Source of the DNA: Chryseomonas sp014190935
GTDB lineage: Bacteria > Pseudomonadota > Gammaproteobacteria > Pseudomonadales > Pseudomonadaceae
Direction: 5' to 3'
NCBI RefSeq assembly: GCF_014190935.1
Contig: NZ_JACHVV010000003.1
Coordinates: 850,843-914,842 of the forward strand
Length of the DNA: 64,000 nt
This document shows positions 1 to 8,086 of this stretch, piece after piece; positions within the stretch are counted from its first letter, which is position 1, and every line of letters begins with the position of its first letter. The notes beneath the pieces were generated by a model. That model saw only the letters and a list, made by a program, of their open reading frames with translations. It was not told where the DNA came from and searched no databases. Both the position numbers and the translations under genes were made by a program.

Positions 1-732
1 GCTGGGGCTGGGCTGCTTGGACAGCAGGTTGTACTTGAGGTCGAAGGTGTCGAGGAAGGGCACCTTGTCGATGCGCGCGCGCAGCCGCTCGATCTCGGCT
101 TCCAGCGTCTGGATGTCGCCCAGGTTGTCGGGCTCTTCCACCCGCAGCCGCGCTAGCTCCGCCTTGGCTTCGCGCAGCTTGTTGCGACTGCCGCCGGAGA
201 GGGCGATGCGCCGCGCATGGGAGGCACGTAGGGTGCGGATGATGTTGATGCGGGCAGGGTTGCCCTCGTTGCTGATGCCGGCGCGTACCGTCTTGAAGGT
301 GTCGGTGCCGGTCAGCTGCTTCTTGACCAGGTTGGGCAGCTCCAGGTCTTCGAACATGAAGTCGAGGAATTCGTCCTGGGTGATCTGGAAGGCGAATTCG
401 TCCATGCCTTCGCCGCTGTTGCTGGCCTTGCCCTGGCCCTGGCCACCGCCGCCGCCCTGGGGCCGCGGGATGCGTTCGCCGCTGACGAATTCCTTGTTGC
501 CCGGGTGGACGATGGTCTGGCGGCCGCCCTTGCCCTGATAGAGGGCGGGTTCGTCGATGTCGCGGGCAGGAATGCTGATCTGCTCGCCGTGTTCCATGTC
601 GGTGATGGAGCGCCGGCTCACGGCTTCCTCGACCGCCTTCTTGATGTGCTCACGATAACGCCGCAGGAAACGCGTGCGGTTCACCGTGCTCTTGTTCTTG
701 CCGTTTAGACGCCGGTCGATGACATAGCTCAT
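1..732 (-). CDS. yeaH: YeaH/YhbH family protein (DUF444), 3' part cut off by window edge
   Basis: The frame runs leftward off the window, so 244 N-terminal residues are visible. It begins MSYVIDRRLNGKNKSTVNR, followed by a glycine/glutamine-rich stretch (about residues 95-107) and a helical Arg/Glu-rich part, all typical of the DUF444 family, usually about 420 residues. The start has a strong GGAGG ribosome site 8 bases upstream. The gene lies 76 bases after prkA on the same strand; in many proteobacteria the pair (yeaG-yeaH) is co-transcribed under starvation and is often followed by a spoVR-like gene, which would lie left of the window. The molecular function is not settled; a von Willebrand-like fold has been proposed for the family. 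Confidence 0.9.
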   Translation of the reverse strand, partial: MSYVIDRRLNGKNKSTVNRTRFLRRYREHIKKAVEEAVSRRSITDMEHGEQISIPARDIDEPALYQGKGGRQTIVHPGNKEFVSGERIPRPQGGGGGQGQGKASNSGEGMDEFAFQITQDEFLDFMFEDLELPNLVKKQLTGTDTFKTVRAGISNEGNPARINIIRTLRASHARRIALSGGSRNKLREAKAELARLRVEEPDNLGDIQTLEAEIERLRARIDKVPFLDTFDLKYNLLSKQPSPS

Positions 733-762
733 ACAGGCCCTCCGGGCTATTGCAGGACACCA

Positions 763-787
763 CGACGACGCGGCTGGCGCGTCGTCG
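763..787. repeat. Perfect 10-bp stem hairpin between prkA and yeaH
   Basis: Positions 763-772 (CGACGACGCG) pair exactly with 778-787, leaving a 5-base loop. It sits between the prkA stop and the yeaH start on their shared transcript. There is no T-run on either side, so it is not a classical terminator; it could be an RNA-stability or processing element that uncouples yeaH from prkA levels. That role is inference. Confidence 0.5.
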
Positions 788-808
788 CGGGTTCAGCCTC
801 AGGCTGCC

Positions 809-2731
809 TTACTGCGACTTGCGTACCCGTGAATACCACTCGGACAGCAGTCGTACCTGCTTCTCGGTGTACCCGCGCTGGACCATGCGGGTCACGAAGT
901 CGCTGTGCTTCTGCTGATCTTCCTTGCTGGCCTTGGCATTGAAGCTGATGACCGGCAAGAGCTCCTCGGTGTTGGAGAACATCTTCTTCTCGATCACCGC
1001 GCGCAGCTTCTCGTAGGACAGCCAGCTCGGATTCTTGCCGTTATTGTTGGCACGGGCGCGCAACACGAAGTTGACGATTTCGTTGCGGAAATCCTTCGGA
1101 TTGCTGATCCCGGCCGGTTTCTCGATCTTCTCCAGTTCCTCGTTGAGCGAGGCCCGGTTGAGGATCTCGCCGGTCTCCGGATCGCGGTATTCCTGATCCT
1201 GGATCCAGAAGTCTGCGTAGAGCACGTAGCGGTCGAAGATGTTCTGGCCGTATTCGCTGTAGGACTCGAGGTACGCGGTCTGGATCTCCTTGCCGATGAA
1301 TTCCACGTAGCGCGGCGCCAGGTATTCCTTGATGAATCTCATGTAGCGCTCGCGGGTCTCGGCCGGGAACTGCTCGGCTTCGATCTGCTGCTCCAGCACA
1401 TAGAGCAGGTGCACCGGGTTGGCCGCGATCTCGTTGGCGTCGAAGTTGAACACCCGCGAGAGGATCTTGAAGGCGAAGCGCGTGGAGAGCCCGTTCATGC
1501 CCTCGTCGACGCCCGCGCTGTCGCGGTATTCCTGGATCGACTTGGCCTTGGGATCGGTGTCCTTGAGGTTTTCGCCATCGTAGACGCGCATCTTCGAATA
1601 GATGTTGGAGTTTTCCGGTTCCTTGAGGCGCGAGAGCACCGAGAACTGGGCCAGCATCTTCAGGGTGTCCGGCGCGCAATGGGCGTTGGCCAGGGAGCTG
1701 TTGACCAGCAGCTTGTCGTAGATGTGGATCTCGTCGGAGACGCGCAGGCAATAGGGCACCTTGACGATGTAGATCCGGTCGATGAAGGCTTCGTTGTTCT
1801 TGTTGTTGCGGAAGGTGTGCCACTCGGATTCGTTGGAGTGGGCCAGGATGATGCCGCTGTAGGGCAGGGCGCCGAGGCCCTCGGTGCTGTTGTAGTTGCC
1901 TTCCTGGGTCGCGGTCAGCAAGGGGTGCAGGACCTTGATCGGGGCCTTGAACATCTCCACGAATTCCATCAGGCCCTGGTTGGCGCGGCACAGGGCGCCG
2001 GAGTAGCTGTAGGCATCCGCATCGTTCTGCGGGTATTCCTCCAGCTTGCGGATATCCACCTTGCCCACCAGGGCGGAGATGTCCTGGTTGTTCTCGTCGC
2101 CCGGCTCGGTCTTGGCGATGGCGATCTGGTTGAGGATGGAGGGGTAGAGCTTGACCACCCGGAACTTGCTGATGTCGCCGCCGAATTCCTGCAGCCGCTT
2201 GGCCGCCCAGGGCGACATGATGCTGCGCAGGTAGTGGCGGGGAATGCCGTAGTCCTCTTCGAGGATCTGGCCGTCTTCGTCGGGGTTGAACAGCCCCAGG
2301 GGCGATTCGAACACCGGCGAGCCCTTGATGGCGTAGAAGGGGACCTTCTCGATCAGGTGCTTGAGTTTTTCCGCGAGGGACGACTTGCCGCCACCCACCG
2401 GGCCGAGCAGATAGAGGATCTGCTTCTTCTCTTCCAGGCCCTGCGCCGCATGGCGGAAGTAGGACACGATCTGCTCGATGCAGTCTTCCATGCCATGGAA
2501 GTCGGCAAAGGCGGGGTAGCGGCGGATGACCTTGTTGGAAAAGATGCGGGACAGGCGTGAATCGCTGGTGGTGTCCACCAGTTCGGGTTCGCCGATGGCC
2601 ATGAGCATGCGCTCGGCGGCACTGGCAAAGGCGGTACGATCCTTCTTGCAGATCTCAAGGTATTCCTGAAGGGAATACTCTTCCTGGCGAGTCGCTTCAA
2701 AACGCCCCTGGAAGTGACTGAAAATGCTCAT
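809..2731 (-). CDS. prkA: PrkA/YeaG AAA+ serine protein kinase-like protein
   Basis: This 640-residue protein has the usual full length of the PrkA family. An AAA-type P-loop is seen near residues 105-115 (GPVGGGKSS), and the C-terminal part carries the PrkA kinase-like domain. In E. coli YeaG phosphorylates protein substrates and is induced by nitrogen starvation; homologues in Bacillus may act more as a Lon-like protease, so the activity here is uncertain. The start MSIFSHFQGRFEATRQEEY was chosen over an upstream in-frame ATG at 2812 because GGAGAC lies just before it and it matches the family's N-terminus. It heads the prkA-yeaH transcript. Confidence 0.95.
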   Translation of the reverse strand: MSIFSHFQGRFEATRQEEYSLQEYLEICKKDRTAFASAAERMLMAIGEPELVDTTSDSRLSRIFSNKVIRRYPAFADFHGMEDCIEQIVSYFRHAAQGLEEKKQILYLLGPVGGGKSSLAEKLKHLIEKVPFYAIKGSPVFESPLGLFNPDEDGQILEEDYGIPRHYLRSIMSPWAAKRLQEFGGDISKFRVVKLYPSILNQIAIAKTEPGDENNQDISALVGKVDIRKLEEYPQNDADAYSYSGALCRANQGLMEFVEMFKAPIKVLHPLLTATQEGNYNSTEGLGALPYSGIILAHSNESEWHTFRNNKNNEAFIDRIYIVKVPYCLRVSDEIHIYDKLLVNSSLANAHCAPDTLKMLAQFSVLSRLKEPENSNIYSKMRVYDGENLKDTDPKAKSIQEYRDSAGVDEGMNGLSTRFAFKILSRVFNFDANEIAANPVHLLYVLEQQIEAEQFPAETRERYMRFIKEYLAPRYVEFIGKEIQTAYLESYSEYGQNIFDRYVLYADFWIQDQEYRDPETGEILNRASLNEELEKIEKPAGISNPKDFRNEIVNFVLRARANNNGKNPSWLSYEKLRAVIEKKMFSNTEELLPVISFNAKASKEDQQKHSDFVTRMVQRGYTEKQVRLLSEWYSRVRKSQ

Positions 2732-3091
2732 GACGTCTCCTCGCTGGATACCCTGGACCAGCTTGGAATCGATGCCTGGAGCCTTGCCTTGCTGCCGGTG
2801 GGAAGCGGTCATGCCGGGCGACGAAAGATAACGTCTCTAATACCTTCGTTGTCGTCTTGCCTAATCGATCCGCCTGCAGAAGTAGGGTTGGGTTTCGAGA
2901 GACGCACGAAGGAGACCGATGGAAACGGTCCCCCTGGAATTCCCCCGAATCTCCAGTGGTTACACCGATGGTCCAAAGCCGGTTATCGAACCCGCCGTTT
3001 CCGGAGGGCCTGATTCCAGAATAGTCCTATCTGCGAGATGTGGAAGAGCCAATTCGGTTTATTCTTGTAACCACAGCGTCAAGCCGTTGTG
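2732..3091. other. 360-base intergenic region upstream of prkA
   Basis: I see no supported gene here. It must hold the prkA promoter on the minus strand and the end of the glpE transcript. A short open frame on the plus strand (2714-3013) has no family resemblance or ribosome site and is not called. No convincing -35/-10 pair or terminator could be fixed by eye. Confidence 0.5.
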
Positions 3092-3421
3092 TTAAACGGC
3101 CTCGCCACTTTCGGTCTGCTCGGGATAGCGGGTGCGCCAGTTTTCGAAGCCGCCGTCGACGCTGTAGACCTGGCTGAAGCCCTGGCCGGCCAGAAAGGCC
3201 GCCGCGCTCTGGCTGGAGTGGCCGTGGTAGCAGAACACCAGCAGCGGCGCGTCGAGATCGGCAGCGGCGATGAAGTCGTGGATGTTCTGGTTGTCGAGGC
3301 GCTGGGCGCCGGCGACGTGCAGGGTGGCGTAGCTGTGCGGATCACGGATGTCGACAATCCGCGCGTCCTCGCTGCGCAGTTCCAGCGCCCGTTCGGGGGA
3401 GATACAGGTGAATTCGCTCAT
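3092..3421 (-). CDS. glpE: GlpE thiosulfate sulfurtransferase (single-domain rhodanese)
   Basis: A 109-residue single rhodanese domain, the normal GlpE size. The active-site loop is CYHGHSS with Cys64 as the expected sulfur-accepting residue. It moves sulfane sulfur from thiosulfate to cyanide or thiol acceptors in the cytoplasm. The start MSEFTCISPE overlaps the apaH stop as ATGA, so translation is probably coupled to apaH; a second ATG five codons upstream (3436) is possible but has no better support. It is the last gene of the rsmA-apaG-apaH-glpE group. Confidence 0.93.
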   Translation of the reverse strand: MSEFTCISPERALELRSEDARIVDIRDPHSYATLHVAGAQRLDNQNIHDFIAAADLDAPLLVFCYHGHSSQSAAAFLAGQGFSQVYSVDGGFENWRTRYPEQTESGEAV

Positions 3422-4239
3422 TTCTTCTCCTTGCAACTGCAGAGATGACGGCGGTTGCCGTCGACGTCGAGCAGGGTCATGTCGCCGCCCCAGACGCAGC
3501 CGCTGTCGAGCGCCTCGACATTGGGCGCCGCGCAGCGACCCTTAAGCGCGGCCCAGTGGCCGAACAGGATGCGCACGTTGCGGGTCAGCCGATGGTCGTG
3601 GCTGAACCAGGGGGCGAAACCGGCCGGCGCGCTGTCCAGGCCTTCCTTGCTCTTGAATTCCAGACGACCGTCCGGGCTGCAGAATCTCATGCGCGTCAGG
3701 TAGTTGGTAATCAGGCGCAGACGCTCCTGGCCCTGCAGCTCATCTTGCCAGAGCGCCGGCTCGTTGCCATACATCTGCTCGAGAAAGGGCACATGGGCCA
3801 GATCGTCGCGCAACACGGCTTCCACTTCGCCGGCCAGGCTCATGGCCTGGGCCAGCGTCCATTGCGGCGGCAGACCGGCGTGGACCAGTACGCAGTTGCG
3901 CCCGGCATCGTGCTGGATCAGCGGCAGGTGGCGCAGCCAGTGCAATAATTCGTCGCGGTCGGGCGCGGCGAGGATGTCGCTCAGGGTGTCCTGCTTCTTC
4001 AGCCTGGCGCCGCCGAAGGCCACCGCCAGCAGGTGCAGGTCGTGATTGCCCAGGACGCTGACAAGCGAATCGCGCATCGCGTGCAGGTATCTCAGGGTTT
4101 CCAGGGACTGAGGTCCGCGGTTGACCAGATCACCCACCAGCCAGAGGCGGTCCTGCGCGGGATCGAAGCGGACCTCGTCGAGGAGGCATTTGAGCGGGTC
4201 GAGGCAACCTTGCAGATCGCCAACGGCGTACAGCGTCAT
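3418..4239 (-). CDS. apaH: ApaH symmetrical diadenosine tetraphosphatase
   Basis: A 273-residue calcineurin-like metallophosphoesterase that splits Ap4A into two ADP and, in other bacteria, also removes Np4-type 5' caps from RNA. The metal-site motifs are in order near the N-terminus: GDLQGCLD (residues 7-14), GDLVNRGP (about 36-43) and GNHD (about 63-66). It follows apaG by 8 bases and overlaps glpE by four. The rsmA-apaG-apaH order is conserved in gamma-proteobacteria and links alarmone turnover to ribosome maturation genes. Confidence 0.96.
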   Translation of the reverse strand: MTLYAVGDLQGCLDPLKCLLDEVRFDPAQDRLWLVGDLVNRGPQSLETLRYLHAMRDSLVSVLGNHDLHLLAVAFGGARLKKQDTLSDILAAPDRDELLHWLRHLPLIQHDAGRNCVLVHAGLPPQWTLAQAMSLAGEVEAVLRDDLAHVPFLEQMYGNEPALWQDELQGQERLRLITNYLTRMRFCSPDGRLEFKSKEGLDSAPAGFAPWFSHDHRLTRNVRILFGHWAALKGRCAAPNVEALDSGCVWGGDMTLLDVDGNRRHLCSCKEKK

Positions 4240-4247
4240 CGGGACTC

Positions 4248-4634
<387 letters not shown>

Positions 4635-4668
4635 GAAAGGATTCTCGGCAGATACGGATGGAAGGGCT

Positions 4669-5460
4669 TCAGCTGGACGCCAGCTGGTTGGCCAGGCGCA
4701 CATAGGCGGCCAGGTCCAGCTGCTCCGGACGCAGCCCCGGGTCGACGTCGGCGGCTTCGATGGCGGCGCTGTCCAGGGTGCCCTTGAGGGTGTTCCTGAG
4801 GGTCTTGCGCCGCTGGCCGAAGGCCTCGCGGACGACGCGCTCGAGCAGCACCGGATCGCGCGCCACATGGGGCCGCTCGGTGTGGGGCACCAGACGCACG
4901 ATGGCCGAATCCACCTTGGGCGGCGGATTGAAGGCGCCCGGACCGACGTTGAACAGGTGCTCCACGCGGCAGTGGTACTGGACCATGATCGACAGCCGTC
5001 CCCAGTCGCCATTGCCGGGCACCGCGGCCAGGCGTTCCACCACTTCCTTCTGCAGCATGAAGTGCATGTCGGCGATGATGTCGGCGAAGCTGAGCAGGTG
5101 GAAGATCAGCGGTGTGGAGATGTTGTAGGGCAGGTTGCCCACCACCCGCAGCCGATCGCCGGCGGCGATGCTGGAGAGATCGTATTTCATGGCGTCACCC
5201 TGGTGCAGGGTGAACAGCGGATTGAGGCCGAACTTGAGTCGGAGCAGGGGAATCAGGTCCTGGTCCAGCTCGATGACGTCGAGCCGGGCGCCACTGCCGA
5301 GCAGGCCTTCGGTCAGGGCGCCCTGGCCCGGACCGATTTCCAGCAGGCGCTCGCCGGGTCGCCCGTGGATGGCGCGCAGGATGCGATGGATCACCCCGGC
5401 GTCGTGCAGGAAATTCTGGCCGAACCTCTTGCGGGCGCGGTGTTGGTAGAGCTCGGTCAT
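4669..5460 (-). CDS. rsmA: RsmA (KsgA) 16S rRNA dimethyladenosine transferase
   Basis: A 263-residue SAM-dependent enzyme that dimethylates A1518 and A1519 of 16S rRNA late in 30S assembly. Visible signatures are the N-terminal ARKRFGQNFL, the SAM motif LEIGPGQGALTEGLL (about residues 41-55) and the catalytic NLPYNIS motif (about 114-120). The start MTELYQHRARKRFG fits family length; a further upstream ATG at 5514 is not conserved. In many gamma-proteobacteria surA-pdxA-rsmA-apaG-apaH form one operon; here pdxA and rsmA are separated by 278 bases filled largely by an inverted-repeat element. Confidence 0.96.
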   Translation of the reverse strand: MTELYQHRARKRFGQNFLHDAGVIHRILRAIHGRPGERLLEIGPGQGALTEGLLGSGARLDVIELDQDLIPLLRLKFGLNPLFTLHQGDAMKYDLSSIAAGDRLRVVGNLPYNISTPLIFHLLSFADIIADMHFMLQKEVVERLAAVPGNGDWGRLSIMVQYHCRVEHLFNVGPGAFNPPPKVDSAIVRLVPHTERPHVARDPVLLERVVREAFGQRRKTLRNTLKGTLDSAAIEAADVDPGLRPEQLDLAAYVRLANQLASS

Positions 5461-5550
5461 CAGGTGCTCCGGCGCAGGCAGCGGGCCTGCGATTTCAAGA
5501 CGGCAAAGACCCACCAGTTTAGCAGACCCTTTGCCGTCACCGGAGCGCTC

Positions 5551-5739
5551 AGAGTCTATTCATAACCTGCTGCGCATCGGCCTAACTGCGTTGAAAAGAC
5601 CCTGGAAGGCCAGCCCCGTCGGAAATGCTCATTTACCATTCGTAAACTCGCCCGCGAGTCCGATCCGCTTCCTCAGGGCTTTTCGTGGGGCCGCCTAGGC
5701 CTTGTTTGTCTCTAGCTCGCGAGGTTATGAATAGCCTCT
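5551..5739. mobile_element. MITE-like inverted-repeat element, 189 bp, no ORF
   Basis: The ends form an 18-base terminal inverted repeat with one mismatch: AGAGTCTATTCATAACCT at 5551-5568 against the complement of 5722-5739. The inner 12 bases match perfectly. The centre carries a smaller TTTAC/GTAAA inverted repeat (about 5634-5648). It contains no coding frame of its own and its right end abuts the pdxA stop codon, so it lies between pdxA and rsmA. I cannot see a clear target-site duplication. Small non-autonomous repeats of this type are known in many Pseudomonas genomes; I cannot name the family. No second copy was seen in this window. Confidence 0.6.
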
Positions 5740-6734
5740 TAGGTCACCGAACGGCGATGGGCCGCCATGCTGTAGGCGGTTTCCAGGGCGACCTTCAGAC
5801 TGCCGGTATCGATGCGCCCGCTACCGGCCAGGTCGAGGGCGGTGCCATGGTCGACCGAGGTGCGGATGATCGGCAGGCCCAGGGTCACGTTGACCGCCGC
5901 GCCGAAACCCTTGTGCTTGAGCACCGGCAGGCCCTGGTCGTGGTACATGGCCAGGACCGCGTCGCAGTGCTCGAGGTGCTTGGGCGTGAAGAGGGTGTCG
6001 GCGGGCAGCGGCCCGACGAGGTCGAGGCCTTCGGCGCGCAGGCTGTCCAGCGCCGGCTCGATGATCTCGATCTCTTCGCGGCCCAGGTGACCGCCTTCGC
6101 CGGCATGGGGATTGAGACCGCAGACCAGGATGCGCGGCCGGGCCACGCCGAAGTAGCGCTGCAGATCGCCATGCAGAATGCGGGTCACGTCCAGCAGCGT
6201 CTGGCGATCGATGGCATCGGCCACCTCGCGCAGTGGCAGATGGGTGGTGACCAGGGCCACTCTCAGGCCGGCAGTGGCGAGCAGCATCACCACCTGGGGG
6301 GTATGGGTCAGCTCGGCGAGGAATTCGGTGTGGCCGGAGAAGGCCACGCCGCCATCGTTGATCACGCCCTTGTGCACCGGCGCGGTGATCATCCCGGCGA
6401 AGGTGCCGTCGAGGCAGCCCTGGCCGGCACGGGTCAGGGTGTCCAGGACATAGGCGGCATTGGTGGTGTCGAGCTGACCGGTCACCACCGGCGCACCCAG
6501 CGGGGTATCCCAGACATAGAGCGCACCGGTGGGTGCCGGGCGGTCGGGCCAGGCCGAGGGGGCGACGTCGATGAGGTCGATGGCGAGTCCCAGCTCGATC
6601 GCGCGAGCGGCCAGGAGGTCGCGGCTGGCGATGCCGATCAGGGCGTGGGGCTGGGCCACGCGGGCCAGCAGCAGACAGAGGTCGGGACCGATACCGGCGG
6701 GCTCACCGGGGGTCAGGGCGAAGCGCAGGGCCAT
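5739..6734 (-). CDS. pdxA: PdxA 4-hydroxythreonine-4-phosphate dehydrogenase
   Basis: A 331-residue NAD-dependent dehydrogenase of the DXP-dependent pyridoxal phosphate pathway; it oxidises 4-phosphohydroxy-L-threonine, whose product is condensed by PdxJ. Signatures: N-terminal ALTPGEPAGIGPD, metal-ligand segments NPHAGEGG (about residue 208) and YHDQG (about 263). The start MALRFALTPGEP has GGAG at the right distance; an in-frame ATG six codons upstream is less likely. It follows surA, from which it is separated by a hairpin, and its stop codon touches the inverted-repeat element downstream. Confidence 0.95.
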   Translation of the reverse strand: MALRFALTPGEPAGIGPDLCLLLARVAQPHALIGIASRDLLAARAIELGLAIDLIDVAPSAWPDRPAPTGALYVWDTPLGAPVVTGQLDTTNAAYVLDTLTRAGQGCLDGTFAGMITAPVHKGVINDGGVAFSGHTEFLAELTHTPQVVMLLATAGLRVALVTTHLPLREVADAIDRQTLLDVTRILHGDLQRYFGVARPRILVCGLNPHAGEGGHLGREEIEIIEPALDSLRAEGLDLVGPLPADTLFTPKHLEHCDAVLAMYHDQGLPVLKHKGFGAAVNVTLGLPIIRTSVDHGTALDLAGSGRIDTGSLKVALETAYSMAAHRRSVT

Positions 6735-6753
6735 GGCGGGCTCCGGAAACAAG

Positions 6754-6780
6754 AAGGCCGCAGGGGGTGCCTGCGGCCTT
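6754..6780 (-). terminator. Hairpin between surA and pdxA (terminator or attenuator)
   Basis: AAGGCCGCAGG (6754-6764) pairs perfectly over 11 bases with 6770-6780, loop of five. On the minus strand it is followed only by CTTGTTTCC, a poor U-tract, and then by the pdxA ribosome site, so it may give partial termination between surA and pdxA rather than a full stop. Confidence 0.55.
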
Positions 6781-6784
6781 GGGG

Positions 6785-8086
6785 TTACTGCTTGATCTCG
6801 ACGTAGGCTTCGTCGCGGATCTGGCGCAACCAGGTCTGCAGTTCCTGATCGTACTTGCGGCTACGCAGGAGATTCAACGCCTGCTGCTCGCGCGCCTGCT
6901 GGGTGTTGTCGGTGGCCCGACGGCCCAGGACTTCCAGGATGTGCCAGCCGAAGGCGGTGCGGAACGGCTGCGACAGCTGGTTGACCGGCGAATTGTTCAT
7001 CACCTCGCGGAATTCCGGGACCAGGGATTCCGGATTGATCCAGCCCAGGTCGCCGCCATTGAGCGCCGAGCCCGGATCTTCCGAGAAGCTCTTGGCCAGG
7101 GTGGCGAAGCTCTCGCCATTCTGGATGCGCTCGCGCAGACGCGCAGCCAGGCGCTGGGTCTCGGCATCGCTGCGCACGGCATTGGGCTTGAGCAGGATGT
7201 GCCGGACGTGCACCTCGTCGACGATGCTGGCCTCGCCTCCGCGCTTCTCCTCCACCTTGAGGATCACGAAGCCGCCGGGGACGCGCACCGGCTGGGTGAT
7301 GCCGCCGACGCCGACACTGCCGATCAGGCGATCGAAGGGCGGGGGCAGCTGGGCCGCCTTGCGCCAGCCGATCTCGCCGCCGTCGAGGGCGTTGTCACCG
7401 GCCGAGCGGGCGATGGCCAGCTGGTTGAAGTCGGCGCCCTGGCGCAGCTGGTTGTAGGTGTCCTGAGCCTGACGCGCGGCAGCGTCGAGACCGGCGGTGC
7501 CGGCGTTGTCCGCCACCGGGATCAGGATGTTGGCCAGGCGATACTCTTCGGACAGCTGCAGCTTGCCCAGGTCCGAGGCGAGGAAGTTCTGCACCTCCTG
7601 CTGGGTGACCTGCACGCGCTGACCGACCTGACGCTGACGCACCCGGCTGATCATCATCTCGCGCCGGACCTGCTCGCGGGCGGCGTCGTAGGAGAGACCG
7701 TCGCGGGACAGGGCCTGGCGGAATTCGGCCACGCTCAGGCCATTGCGCTGGGCGATGGTGGCCACGGCCTGGTTGAGCTCCTCGTCGGAGATCTTCACGC
7801 CCATGCGCCCGGCCAACTGCATCTGGATGTCTTCCAGAATCAGCCGTTCGAGCACCTGCTGCCGCAGCTCGCTTTCCGGCGGCGCCGCGGCGCCGCGGCG
7901 GGTGATGTTCTGCTTGACCTCGTTGAGTCGCTGATCGAGCTGGCTCTGCATGACCACGTCGTTGTCGACGATGGCCACGACCTTGTCCAGCGGAACCACG
8001 GCAGCCTGAGCCAGAGGGGAGAGAGCGAGCGCCGCGCCCAGGGCGAGCGGGCGCAGGGCGTTACATAGCTTGGTCTTCACGTTCAC
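6785..8086 (-). CDS. surA: SurA periplasmic peptidyl-prolyl isomerase chaperone
   Basis: A 433-residue periplasmic chaperone that escorts outer-membrane beta-barrels to the BAM complex. It has an N-terminal signal peptide ending near ALALSPLAQAA, a SurA N-domain (VDNDVVMQSQLDQR) and two parvulin domains; the second begins near VRHILLKPNAV. Two GTG starts are possible (8086 and 8080); the first has AAGG at better spacing, while the second matches the MKTKL start of relatives. Both overlap the 3' end of lptD by about 20-26 bases, so the two are translationally linked. LptD is itself a SurA client. Confidence 0.95.
   Translation of the reverse strand: MNVKTKLCNALRPLALGAALALSPLAQAAVVPLDKVVAIVDNDVVMQSQLDQRLNEVKQNITRRGAAAPPESELRQQVLERLILEDIQMQLAGRMGVKISDEELNQAVATIAQRNGLSVAEFRQALSRDGLSYDAAREQVRREMMISRVRQRQVGQRVQVTQQEVQNFLASDLGKLQLSEEYRLANILIPVADNAGTAGLDAAARQAQDTYNQLRQGADFNQLAIARSAGDNALDGGEIGWRKAAQLPPPFDRLIGSVGVGGITQPVRVPGGFVILKVEEKRGGEASIVDEVHVRHILLKPNAVRSDAETQRLAARLRERIQNGESFATLAKSFSEDPGSALNGGDLGWINPESLVPEFREVMNNSPVNQLSQPFRTAFGWHILEVLGRRATDNTQQAREQQALNLLRSRKYDQELQTWLRQIRDEAYVEIKQ

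Noticed and set aside
905..2560. 551-codon plus-strand open frame opposite prkA
   Set aside because: High-GC codon shadow of prkA; Val/Leu/Asp-rich, no family resemblance and no ribosome site.
2714..3013. 99-codon plus-strand frame in the prkA upstream region
   Set aside because: Overlaps the prkA start on the other strand, has no ribosome site and no similarity I recognise.
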